Assembly: GCF_010093445.1 (NCBI RefSeq)
Contig: NZ_PDWW01000001.1
Span: forward strand, 1 to 64,000
Direction of reading: 5' to 3'
DNA: 64,000 bases
Origin: Pseudoxanthomonas japonensis
GTDB taxonomy: Bacteria; Pseudomonadota; Gammaproteobacteria; Xanthomonadales; Xanthomonadaceae
Below, one piece after another: positions 50,053-57,585 of this stretch. The first letter of the stretch is position 1; each line of letters opens with the position of its first letter. A program made the translations under genes and the position numbers. The notes under the pieces are model-generated. The model did no database searches. It was not told the origin of the DNA and worked only from the letters and a program-made list of their open reading frames with translations.

Positions 50053-51186
50053 TCAACGCTTCCCGTACTTGTCCGTCAGCCGCTTGTTCAGCGCCTTGTT
50101 CTGCACCTTGGCATTCGCCTTGTCGGCCAGGCGCGAGGCCAGCTTGTCGGCGGCGGCGGCGACCTCGTCGCGCAGCTTGAGGTAGTTGAGGAAGCGGCCT
50201 TCGTCCAGTTCCTCGCGCTCGATCGCCGCGCGCACCGCGCAGCCGGGCTCGCGATCGTGCGAGCAGTCGCGGAACTTGCACTGCTCGGCCAGCGCTTCGA
50301 TGTCGGCGAAACCGCCATCGGCCAGGTCTTCCTCGCCGGTCGGCTTCAGCTCGCGCATGCCGGGCGTGTCGATCAGGCATGCTCCAGCCGGCAACGGAAT
50401 CAGCGCGCGGAACGTCGTTGTATGGCGGCCGCGCGAATCGCTCTCGCGCACTTCTCCGGTCTTCATGCGCTCGTCGCCGAGCAGCGTGTTGGTCAGCGTC
50501 GACTTGCCCGCGCCCGACGAGCCGACCAGCACCACGGTATGGCCCAGCTCCAGCCACGGCGCCAGCTGCGCGACGCTCTGCGGATCCTTCGCGTTGACGG
50601 TGAACACCGGCACGCCCTGCGCGGTGAGGTCGGCCAGCACCTCGACCGCGTCGTCGGCGTACTCGGTGCGGTCGGCCTTGGTCAGCACCACCACCGGCTG
50701 TGCGCCACCGCCACCGACCAGCAGCAGGTAGCGCTCGATGCGGCGCGGATTGAAGTCGGCATCCAGGCCGCAGACGATGAACACCGTATCGATGTTCGCC
50801 GCGATCACCTGCTGGTGGTAATGCTCGCCGGCGGCGCCGCGCTTGATGCCGGTGTGGCGCGGCAGCAGCGCGACGATGCGCGGACGCTTCGACGTCGCGT
50901 CTTCCAGCAGCACCCAGTCGCCGACCGCGGGGCGCTCATGGGCGGGAAAGCGCGGGCGCTGCCACTCCGGCAGCGATTCGGCCCTCACCCCGTCGCCGGG
51001 GGCATCGGCCACCACGTAGCCGGAGCGGTGCTGCTCGCTGACCCGCGCCGGGGTGGCGGTCGGGTGTGCGGCCATCGCCTCGCGCCATACGGGGTCCGTC
51101 GGCTCGCCCGTGTACGGCCAGCCGATGGCGCGCAGAAGGGTGACGTCGGACACGCGGGGAGCAGGGGTTTCGGGCATGGCGCGCAT
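50053..51186 (-). CDS. rsgA: Ribosome small-subunit-dependent GTPase RsgA
   Basis: A 377-residue 30S maturation GTPase with the circularly permuted G-motif order of the YjeQ family: G4 LTKAD, then G1 GSSGAGKSTL, then G3 DTPGM. The N-terminal OB-fold carries GDWVLLEDA and the C-terminal zinc knuckle has CKFRDCSH and a later Cys in EPGCAV. Length is near the family norm with some N-terminal extension; the next ATG (51177) is a plausible start. Divergent from the transaminase gene. Confidence 0.93.
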   Translation of the reverse strand: MRAMPETPAPRVSDVTLLRAIGWPYTGEPTDPVWREAMAAHPTATPARVSEQHRSGYVVADAPGDGVRAESLPEWQRPRFPAHERPAVGDWVLLEDATSKRPRIVALLPRHTGIKRGAAGEHYHQQVIAANIDTVFIVCGLDADFNPRRIERYLLLVGGGGAQPVVVLTKADRTEYADDAVEVLADLTAQGVPVFTVNAKDPQSVAQLAPWLELGHTVVLVGSSGAGKSTLTNTLLGDERMKTGEVRESDSRGRHTTTFRALIPLPAGACLIDTPGMRELKPTGEEDLADGGFADIEALAEQCKFRDCSHDREPGCAVRAAIEREELDEGRFLNYLKLRDEVAAAADKLASRLADKANAKVQNKALNKRLTDKYGKR

Positions 51187-51279
51187 TCTAGACGTGGGCT
51201 GAAGCCGGCGGGGCCGGGCAGGCTAAATATCCGTTAAGCTGGCCGCCCTCCCTTATTTCGCCTACCCGCGGTCGCCGCC

Positions 51280-52560
51280 ATGTCCACCCCGCCCGTCAAA
51301 CCGCTCGCCACGCGCGAACGCCTGTCCGAAGTCCGCTACGAGATCCGGGGCGAACTGGCACGGCGAGCCCGGGAGCTGGAGGCGCAGGGGCAGAAGCTGA
51401 TCAAGCTCAACATCGGCAACCCGGGCGCGTTCGGTTTCCGCGCGCCGGAACACCTGCAGCGCGCGATCGCCGACGACATGGGCCGCACCGATCCGTACAC
51501 GCACCAGCAGGGCCTGCCCTCGGCGCGCGACGCGATCGCCGCGGCGTACGCCAGACGCGGTACGCCGGACGCGCATCCGGACCGCGTGTTCGTCGGCAAC
51601 GGCGTGTCGGAACTGATCGACCTGTCGCTGCGCGCGCTGCTCAATCCTGGCGACGAAGTGCTGGTGCCGTCGCCCGACTACCCGCTGTGGTCGGCCGCCA
51701 CCATCCTCAACGACGGCCGCCCGGTGTACTACCGCTGCGATCCGGACAACGACTTCCTGCCCGATCCGAACGAGATCGAACAGCTGATCAGCTCGCGCAC
51801 CCGCGCCATCGTGCTGATCAACCCGAACAACCCGACCGGCGCGACCTATCCGCGCGAGCTGCTGGAGCGCATCGTCGCCATCGCGGCGAAGCACCGCCTG
51901 CTGCTGATGGTCGACGAGATCTACGACCAAGTGCTGTACGACGGCGCGACCTTCGTGCCGGTGGCACCGCTGGCCGGCGACGTGCCGTGCATCACCTTCA
52001 GCGGCCTGAGCAAGGTGCACCGCGCCTGCGGCTGGCGCGTGGGCTGGGGCGTGGTGTCCGGCCACGGCGACGTGGTGCGCGACTTCCTGCATGCGATGGA
52101 CCTGCTCAGCGCGCTGCGCCTGTGCGCCAACGTGCCGGGCCAGTACGCCATCGACGCGGCGGTCAACGGCCCCGACACCATCAGCGCACTGTGCGCACCC
52201 GGCGGCCGCCTGTATGAAACCCGCCGCGCAGTGATCGAGGCCTGCGAAGCGAGCACGCACCTGGAGCTGGTGAACCCGGCCGGCGCGCTGTACGCGTTCC
52301 CGGCGGTGGTCGGCGACGCGGCGAAGAACTTCGACGACCACGCGTTCGCGCTGGAACTGATGGAAACCGAAGGCGTGCTGGTCGTCCCGGGCTCCAGCTT
52401 CAACGTGCCCTACCGCCACCACTTCCGTGTCACCCTGCTGCCGGAAGCGGCCACGATGCGCGACGTCTTCGCCCGCATCGACCGCGCCCTGTCGCGCCGC
52501 GCCGAAGCAGCCACCAAGGTGGTGCCGATCAAGGGCAAGCCGCGGCCGGCGGCGGCGTAG
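51280..52560 (+). CDS. alaA: Alanine-synthesising aminotransferase, AlaA type
   Basis: A 426-residue PLP enzyme of fold type I, class I/II, matching the AlaA/YfbQ group (pyruvate plus glutamate to alanine). Catalytic Lys is in SGLSKVHRACGWR; the PLP-contact residues VDEIYDQV and NPNNPTGA are present. The N-terminus SEVRYEIRGELARRARELE is characteristic of AlaA. No operon partner; a small putative secreted protein may follow. Confidence 0.9.
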   Translation: MSTPPVKPLATRERLSEVRYEIRGELARRARELEAQGQKLIKLNIGNPGAFGFRAPEHLQRAIADDMGRTDPYTHQQGLPSARDAIAAAYARRGTPDAHPDRVFVGNGVSELIDLSLRALLNPGDEVLVPSPDYPLWSAATILNDGRPVYYRCDPDNDFLPDPNEIEQLISSRTRAIVLINPNNPTGATYPRELLERIVAIAAKHRLLLMVDEIYDQVLYDGATFVPVAPLAGDVPCITFSGLSKVHRACGWRVGWGVVSGHGDVVRDFLHAMDLLSALRLCANVPGQYAIDAAVNGPDTISALCAPGGRLYETRRAVIEACEASTHLELVNPAGALYAFPAVVGDAAKNFDDHAFALELMETEGVLVVPGSSFNVPYRHHFRVTLLPEAATMRDVFARIDRALSRRAEAATKVVPIKGKPRPAAA

Positions 52561-52582
52561 GCGCACATCGACGGGCGGATCA

Positions 52583-52918
52583 TTGCGCCTCACCTGGTTA
52601 CTGCCGCTCTTCCTGTTGACGTCCCCGGTATCCGCGGATGTGCGCCGACCGCTGTCGCCACTGACCTCCGAGATCGTCGCAGCATCGGACGTCCCGCTGC
52701 CCGATTGCGGTATTGCTGGCACTCCGGGCGAGCTTGAGGCCGCACGCTCGTGCGTCGACGCCGCTGTGCGGAACAGCCGGCCTTTCGTTATCCAGTTCCG
52801 CATGGAAGGCATCGACTCGGTGGTCTGGCAGGCGGCCATCCAGCTTCCCTCGGGTCGGAGGATGCTGCTCCAGCACGACAGCTTCGGCGAAGGTCGCATC
52901 ACCCGGGAGACGTGCTAG
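52583..52918 (+). CDS. Putative small secreted protein with TTG start
   Basis: A 111-residue candidate. Starting at TTG gives a standard signal peptide (LTWLLPLFLLTSPVSADV). The mature part has two Cys (LPDCG and RSCVDA) spaced 21 residues apart and one at the end (RETC), which could form disulphides. No family is recognised and the ribosome site is weak (GGCGGAT). It starts 22 bases after alaA. Codon use and the signal peptide favour a real gene, but the start is uncertain. Confidence 0.5.
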   Translation: MRLTWLLPLFLLTSPVSADVRRPLSPLTSEIVAASDVPLPDCGIAGTPGELEAARSCVDAAVRNSRPFVIQFRMEGIDSVVWQAAIQLPSGRRMLLQHDSFGEGRITRETC

Positions 52919-53012
52919 ACCTTTTCCTTCACGGATACGCTACTCCCCATTGGGTGTGAGCACTGACGGCTCGATGCATCCCACGGTCATGCAAGCCGGT
53001 GTCACTGCATCC

Positions 53013-53102
53013 CGTGGGAGCGACGTAAGTCGCGAACAGGTGTCATCGGGGCGGCCCATCGCGACTTACGTCGCTCCCACGAGCAGGGTTCGTCGCTCCT
53101 AC
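53013..53102. repeat. REP-type inverted pair, GTGGGAGCGACG family, plus a partial third copy
   Basis: Arms 53013-53035 and 53059-53081 are perfect inverted copies of 23 bases with a 23-base loop. They differ from the 28792-28858 pair mainly in T for C (GACGTAAGTCG). A shorter GTCGCTCCTAC fragment at 53092-53102 looks like a decayed third unit. The region from 52919 to 53131 holds nothing else of note. Confidence 0.85.
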
Positions 53103-53131
53103 AGAAGGCGGGAAGGGCGCATCATGTCGCC

Positions 53132-53779
53132 ATGACGACCACCACACGCCTGCACACCACCGCCCTCACCACCGAGCTGCGCTATCTCGCACTCGGCGAC
53201 TCCTACACCATCGGCGAAGCGGTGGACGACGCCGGCCGCTGGCCGATGCAGCTGGCGCGGCTGTTGCGCATGGAAGGCATCCTGCTCAGCGATCCACGCA
53301 TCATCGCCACCACCGGCTGGACCACCGACGAACTCGATGCCGCGATCACCGCCGCCGAACCACTGGGCGAACACGACTTCGTCACCCTGCTGATCGGGGT
53401 GAACAACCAGTACCGCGGCCGCGACGTGGAGGAGTACCGCACCCAGTTCGCCGCGCTGCTGTGGCGTGCGATCGGCTTCGCCCGCAACCGTCCCGACCGC
53501 GTGCTGGTGCTGTCGATCCCCGACTGGAGCGTCACTCCGTTCGCCGCCCAGTCCGGCCGCGAACTCGCGCAGATCGCGCGCGAACTGGATGCCTACAACC
53601 TCGCCGCGCGCGAAGTCTGTGCGCAGCGCGGCGTCGCCTTCGTCGACATCACCCCGGTCAGCCGTGCGCGTGGTGCGGAACCCGCGATGCTCGCCGACGA
53701 CGGCCTGCATCCGTCCGCCACGATGTACACCGAGTGGACGCGGCTGGCGTTCCCCGTCGCGCATCATTTGCTCGCTTGA
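53132..53779 (+). CDS. SGNH/GDSL-family hydrolase
   Basis: A 215-residue cytosolic esterase-type protein. The nucleophile Ser24 is in ALGDSYTIG (block I), the block III motif is GVNNQYRG, and the catalytic Asp/His are in DGLHPS (block V) near residue 191. Family members hydrolyse esters or remove O-acetyl groups from sugars; the substrate here is unknown. No signal peptide. The ribosome site is weak. Confidence 0.88.
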   Translation: MTTTTRLHTTALTTELRYLALGDSYTIGEAVDDAGRWPMQLARLLRMEGILLSDPRIIATTGWTTDELDAAITAAEPLGEHDFVTLLIGVNNQYRGRDVEEYRTQFAALLWRAIGFARNRPDRVLVLSIPDWSVTPFAAQSGRELAQIARELDAYNLAAREVCAQRGVAFVDITPVSRARGAEPAMLADDGLHPSATMYTEWTRLAFPVAHHLLA

Positions 53780-54068
53780 GCCCCTCTCCCACCGGCGACC
53801 GTAGGAAGTCCCTGTGAGAGAGAGAGATTGGGGTGAGGGTCCGGCGACACCATCGGCGGTGGGCCACCCGATGCCGCCGCACCCTCATCCGGCGCTGCGC
53901 GCCACCTTCTCCCGGAGGGAGAAGGATTAGGGACCACGGGCTGCGCGATCGCCCACGTAGCGTGCGCCATGCGCACGGCGCGGGGATCCATCGCTAACGC
54001 ATGGACTTTCACCGCGCCATGACCGCCGCGCGTGAACCCGTCATCGCGGGTCGTGCGCAGGGCGCACG
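53780..54068. other. Repeat-rich spacer after the SGNH hydrolase
   Basis: No gene. CCCCTCTCCC at the left end, GTGAGGGTCCGGCG and its inverted partner CACCCTCATCCGGCG, then a clean hairpin (CCTTCTCCC, GGA, GGGAGAAGG, 53905-53925). The left arm of the GTAG repeat starts at 53957. Imperfect CCCTCTCCC/GGGAGAAGG palindromes of this kind are common intergenic repeats of many proteobacteria. Confidence 0.6.
53905..53925. terminator. Hairpin after the SGNH hydrolase
   Basis: CCTTCTCCC-GGA-GGGAGAAGG, nine perfect pairs with a three-base loop, followed by ATTAG. It may end transcripts from the hydrolase on the plus strand, although it is 125 bases past the stop and lacks a T-run. Confidence 0.45.
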
Positions 54069-54072
54069 CTAC
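53957..54072. repeat. GTAG-type REP inverted pair
   Basis: Left arm GTAGCGTGCGCCATGCGCACG (53957-53977, 21 bases) and right arm 54052-54072 are inverted with one mismatch. Each arm has an internal GTGCGC/GCGCAC hairpin and begins with GTAG. The right arm overlaps the deacetylase gene: its TAG supplies that gene's stop codon (54071-54069). The family resembles SMAG-type GTAG repeats of Stenotrophomonas. Confidence 0.8.
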
Positions 54073-54881
54073 GCGGCCGCAATGTCCGTCATGGGTACCG
54101 GATCCGGTTCCGGCAACACGGTGCGATAGCCCTGCGCCTCCAGCCACGCCAGCAGCTGCGCCAGGATCGCCACGTTGTGCCCGTGCTTCGCGCCTTCATG
54201 CAGCAGCACGATGGCGCCGGGCGCGATGTCGCGGGTGATGCGCGCCAGCACCTGGTGCGGCTGGCAGTCGACACCGTCAAAGCCACGCGCGCTCCATGCC
54301 ACCCGGGTCAGTCCGTGGCGCTTCAGCGACAGGCCGACGAAGGGATTGGTCATGCCCACCACGCTGCGGTACCAGCGCGGGGTGTCGCCGGTGATGGCGG
54401 TCAGGATGGACTGGTTGCGGCCGATCTCGTCTTCCAGCGCGCCGGGACCCAGGCGCCAGAAGCGCGTGTCCGGATGGGTGGCACTGTGGTTGCCGATGCC
54501 GTGACCACGGTCGCGGATGGCCTGCACGACCCCCGGCTGCGCCAGCGCGCGCTCGCCCACGAGGAAGAACGTCGCCTTCGCCCCATGACGGTCCAGCAGG
54601 TCCAGCATCGCGGGCGTGTCGGCCGACGGGCCATCGTCGATGGTCAGCCAGACCACGCGTTCAGCGGTGGGCAACCGCGACAGCGCCGGGCAGAACACGG
54701 CGGCGCGCGGGTACAGCGTGGCCCAGACCACCAGCAGGTGGGTGGCCGCCATCACCGGCAGGCCCAGGGCCCAGCCATACCGCCACCACAGCCAGGCCAC
54801 GCCCACTTGCGACAGCGCCAGCAGGCCCAATATCAGTCCGGGACGGCGCGGCGGACGATGCAGTGTTCCTGTCGTGCTCAT
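54069..54881 (-). CDS. Membrane-anchored polysaccharide deacetylase
   Basis: A 270-residue protein with two N-terminal membrane helices (about 15-33 and 37-55) and a NodB-type domain facing the periplasm. TIDDGPS gives the first metal Asp pair and HSATH the two His. It probably removes acetyl groups from an envelope polysaccharide. Its stop codon lies inside a GTAG-type REP arm. ATG at 54881 is chosen as the shorter plausible start; ATG at 54896 is five codons longer. Divergent from the glutaredoxin fusion. Confidence 0.85.
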   Translation of the reverse strand: MSTTGTLHRPPRRPGLILGLLALSQVGVAWLWWRYGWALGLPVMAATHLLVVWATLYPRAAVFCPALSRLPTAERVVWLTIDDGPSADTPAMLDLLDRHGAKATFFLVGERALAQPGVVQAIRDRGHGIGNHSATHPDTRFWRLGPGALEDEIGRNQSILTAITGDTPRWYRSVVGMTNPFVGLSLKRHGLTRVAWSARGFDGVDCQPHQVLARITRDIAPGAIVLLHEGAKHGHNVAILAQLLAWLEAQGYRTVLPEPDPVPMTDIAAA

Positions 54882-54935
54882 GCCCCATGATGCCATGGGG
54901 CGTAAAATTCCCCTCCCGCTTACCGGTAGCCGTCC

Positions 54936-55865
54936 ATGTCCCTCGACCCCGCCCTGCGCTCGCGCATCGAATCCCTCCTGCAGTCCAACCGCGTGGTGCT
55001 CTTCATGAAGGGCCAGCCGACCATGCCGCAGTGCGGCTTCTCGGCGAAGGCGGTGGGCGCGCTGTCGGCGCTGGGCGTGGACTACGCGCACGTCAACGTG
55101 CTGGCCGACCAGGAGATCCGCGAGGGCATCAAGGTCTACGGCGACTGGCCGACCATCCCGCAGCTGTACATCGACGGCGAGCTGGTCGGCGGCAGCGACA
55201 TCATCGAGCAGATGACCAACTCCGGCGAACTGGCCACCGTGCTGGGCCTGCAGGCCCCCGACCGCACGCCGCCGGCGATCACCATCACCTCTGCCGCCGC
55301 CGAGATGCTGCAGAATGCCGTGGCCGACGCTGGCCCGGGCGCGTCGCTGGCGCTGTCGATCAACGCGCAGTTCCAGCCGAACTTCCAGCTGGCGCAGTTC
55401 GACGCCAACGCCATCGCCAGCGAATCCAACGGCGTGCGCGTGCAGTTCGACCTGGCCAGCGCGCGGCGCGCGGACGGCATCACCATCGACTGGGTGGACG
55501 ACATCCGCGGCAAGGGCCTGGCCATCGACAACCCCAACGCGCCGAAGCCGGTGCAGGCGCTGTCGCCGATCGACGCGGACGCCAAGGCCCGCGCCGGCGA
55601 GGTGCTGATCGTCGACGTGCGCCCGGGCGACGAGCGCGCCATCACCTCGGTGAAGCTGCCCTTCAAGACCTTCGACGGCGCCGGCCGCGCCGAGCTGGAA
55701 GCGCTGCCGAAGGACACCGCGCTGGCCTTCCTGTGCCGCAGCGGCGGTCGCAGCCAGCAGGCGGCGGAAGAATTCCGCGCGCTCGGCTTCTCGAACGTCC
55801 ACAACATCACCGGCGGCATCAATGCCTGGGCCGACGATGTGGATGGCACGATCAGCAAGTACTGA
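54936..55865 (+). CDS. Grx4-type monothiol glutaredoxin fused to HesB-like and rhodanese domains
   Basis: A 309-residue three-domain protein. Residues 1-105 are a monothiol glutaredoxin with CGFS (Cys33), the type that binds and delivers [2Fe-2S] clusters. Residues about 108-205 look like a HesB/IscA domain (ITITSAAAEML) but contain no cysteine, so they cannot hold a cluster in the IscA manner. Residues about 215-309 are a rhodanese with CRSGGRS (Cys267), able to carry a persulphide. The combination puts cluster carriage and sulphur transfer in one chain. A good rho-independent terminator follows at 55891-55922. Confidence 0.9.
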   Translation: MSLDPALRSRIESLLQSNRVVLFMKGQPTMPQCGFSAKAVGALSALGVDYAHVNVLADQEIREGIKVYGDWPTIPQLYIDGELVGGSDIIEQMTNSGELATVLGLQAPDRTPPAITITSAAAEMLQNAVADAGPGASLALSINAQFQPNFQLAQFDANAIASESNGVRVQFDLASARRADGITIDWVDDIRGKGLAIDNPNAPKPVQALSPIDADAKARAGEVLIVDVRPGDERAITSVKLPFKTFDGAGRAELEALPKDTALAFLCRSGGRSQQAAEEFRALGFSNVHNITGGINAWADDVDGTISKY

Positions 55866-55890
55866 TCATCCGGGGCGTCACCGGCGATCC

Positions 55891-55922
55891 AAAGGAAGCG
55901 GGCTGCGGCCCGCTTTCTTTTT
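55891..55922 (+). terminator. Rho-independent terminator after the glutaredoxin fusion
   Basis: A 13-pair stem (one wobble) around GCGGGC, loop TGCG and GCCCGC, followed by TTTCTTTTT. Stem and T-tract are both present, making this the clearest intrinsic terminator in the window. Confidence 0.9.
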
Positions 55923-55947
55923 GCGCGATGAGTGAGGCCGGCGTTCC

Positions 55948-56062
55948 GTAGGGCGGGCCCTGGCCCGCCATTGCGATGTGTCAAACCGTGCCGACCATGA
56001 TCGGACTCCGCCCTCCATCGCAGTCGTGAGGCATGGCGATGGTGGGCCAAGGCCCACCCTAC
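55948..56062. repeat. GTAGGG-type REP inverted pair
   Basis: Left arm 55948-55978 (begins GTAGGGCGGGCC) and right arm 56032-56062 (ends GGCCCACCCTAC) are inverted copies of 31 bases with about six mismatches. Each arm contains its own GGGC/GCCC hairpin. Both outer ends are GTAG, as in SMAG repeats. The right arm stops two bases before the DUF924 stop codon on the minus strand, so it forms the 3' end of that transcript. Confidence 0.8.
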
Positions 56063-56063
56063 G

Positions 56064-56603
56064 TCAGCCCTTGAAGCCGCCGCCCGCCAGGTAGTCGCGC
56101 TCTTCCTGCGTGGAGGTACGGCCGACCGCCTCGTTGCGATGCGGGAAGCGACCGAAGCGGGCGATCAGGTCGTAGTGCAGCTGCGCGTACTTGATGTAGT
56201 CGTCGTTGCCGGTGGCGCGGAACAGGTCGAGCGAGCGCTGCTGGTCGGCCAGCGTTTCCGAGTGTTCGTACGGCATGTAGAAGAAGATCTTCAGCGCAGG
56301 ATCGACCTGCGCATCGAAGCCGGCTTCGATGGCGCGCTCGGCGTAGTGCCGCGCCAAACCATCGGTGGCATAGGAATGCGCGCTCTGGCGGAAGCAGTTG
56401 CGCGGGAACTGGTCCAGCAACAGGATCAACGCCAGCGCACCCTCGGCATCGCCCATCCAGCCTTCCAGTTCGCGTCGCGCCGCACGGAAGTGCAGCCCGC
56501 GGAAGCGCTGGTCGAACTCGGCATCGAATGCATCGTCGTTGGCGAACCACTTCTCGTAGCCCGCGTTCTTCCAGAAGGTGATGACGTCGTTGGATTCGTT
56601 CAT
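56064..56603 (-). CDS. DUF924 family protein
   Basis: A 179-residue helical protein of DUF924, recognised by LLLDQFPRNCFR, FFYMPYEHSE and the HYDLIARFGRFPHRN block. The fold is TPR-like in known structures; no activity is established. It lies 33 bases downstream of the VOC gene on the same strand and may be in one transcript with it. Confidence 0.9.
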   Translation of the reverse strand: MNESNDVITFWKNAGYEKWFANDDAFDAEFDQRFRGLHFRAARRELEGWMGDAEGALALILLLDQFPRNCFRQSAHSYATDGLARHYAERAIEAGFDAQVDPALKIFFYMPYEHSETLADQQRSLDLFRATGNDDYIKYAQLHYDLIARFGRFPHRNEAVGRTSTQEERDYLAGGGFKG

Positions 56604-56636
56604 GCGCTGCCTCGTACTCGGATGAAGTGTCGGGCC

Positions 56637-57005
56637 TCAGCCCGGAAGGACATGCCCGATGCGCCACAGCACGCCGATCGGGTCGATCAGGGTGAAGTCA
56701 CGGAGGCCCCAGGGCCGGTCGTCCGCCGTGCTGACGCGGACGGAGAACCTGTCCACGACACCCGATGCTTCGACGTTCCGGTGCCAGTCGTCCGCATTCT
56801 CGACCAGCAGGTGCATCACGAAGTTCTCCGCGTGCTCGCGCAGGTAGAACTGCGACAGCAGGAAGGCGGTCTTGCCGTGCTGGACATAGGCCAGGTCGTC
56901 CGACTCCATCGTCACCGCGAAGCCGAGCGCCTCGTAGAACGCGATGGACTCGGCCAGATCGCGCGCGGGGACGAAGGCCTTCATCTCGATGGTTTCAAGG
57001 TTCAT
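56637..57005 (-). CDS. VOC-superfamily (glyoxalase/bleomycin-resistance fold) protein
   Basis: A 122-residue single VOC domain with two beta-alpha-beta units (AFVPARDLAESIAFYEALGF and the later WGLRDFTLIDPIGVLWRIG). Metal ligands are not certain: a His in MHLLVE and Glu residues are candidates. VOC proteins include glyoxalases and antibiotic-binding proteins; the substrate is unknown. Precedes DUF924, follows a pair of secreted protein genes by 48 bases. Confidence 0.8.
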   Translation of the reverse strand: MNLETIEMKAFVPARDLAESIAFYEALGFAVTMESDDLAYVQHGKTAFLLSQFYLREHAENFVMHLLVENADDWHRNVEASGVVDRFSVRVSTADDRPWGLRDFTLIDPIGVLWRIGHVLPG

Positions 57006-57053
57006 GCGATCCCTCCCGTCGGGATGACGTCTCGATGACGCGCTTGTCGGCGG

Positions 57054-57575
57054 TCACTTGCCTGTGCCGGACCGCTCCATGGATTGCAGTGTAGGAAAGA
57101 ACTCCGCGTGCCGGCGGTAGTCGTATGCTCCCTCTTCGGCGGACGCCACGATCCTCGCACACGCTTCGTTGGTCACCTCACCGCCGGGAAACATCACCAG
57201 CAGTGCCTCGCGCGCGGCGTCGGTGAACTCGGCCTTGCGCGCGTTGGCGAACGCCTTGCCTTCTGCCTCGCCCGCCGTCGCGGCGACGGCATCGGTCAGC
57301 ATCAGCACGCGTTGCAGCGACGGTTCCAGATAGCGGTGATTGCGCTGCTGCCAGCTTTGCAGCGCCACTCGCGCCTGGCTGCCGGCCTCGCCTTCGTAGG
57401 TACCGCACTGCTTGCCCAGCGCTTCCAGCAGCGTGAGGCTGGTGGTGATGGCGAACCCGGCGGCGGCGTTGCGGGCTTCGGTCTCCACGGGCGTCTCGGC
57501 CGCCGCTGCCGTGCTTCCGAACGACATGGCCAACGCCATGCCGATCCATCGCTTGCGCATCATGTGGTCCTGCAT
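57054..57575 (-). CDS. Secreted helical protein of unknown function
   Basis: A 173-residue protein with a signal peptide (STAAAAET near residue 29). The mature chain is alpha-helical and Ala-rich with Cys in KQCGTY and NEACAR, possibly a disulphide. I recognise no family. AGGAG lies eight bases before the ATG at 57575. It follows the thioredoxin-like protein gene by ten bases, so both are probably made together and act in the same compartment. Confidence 0.7.
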   Translation of the reverse strand: MQDHMMRKRWIGMALAMSFGSTAAAAETPVETEARNAAAGFAITTSLTLLEALGKQCGTYEGEAGSQARVALQSWQQRNHRYLEPSLQRVLMLTDAVAATAGEAEGKAFANARKAEFTDAAREALLVMFPGGEVTNEACARIVASAEEGAYDYRRHAEFFPTLQSMERSGTGK

Positions 57576-57585
57576 CCTTGTCTCC

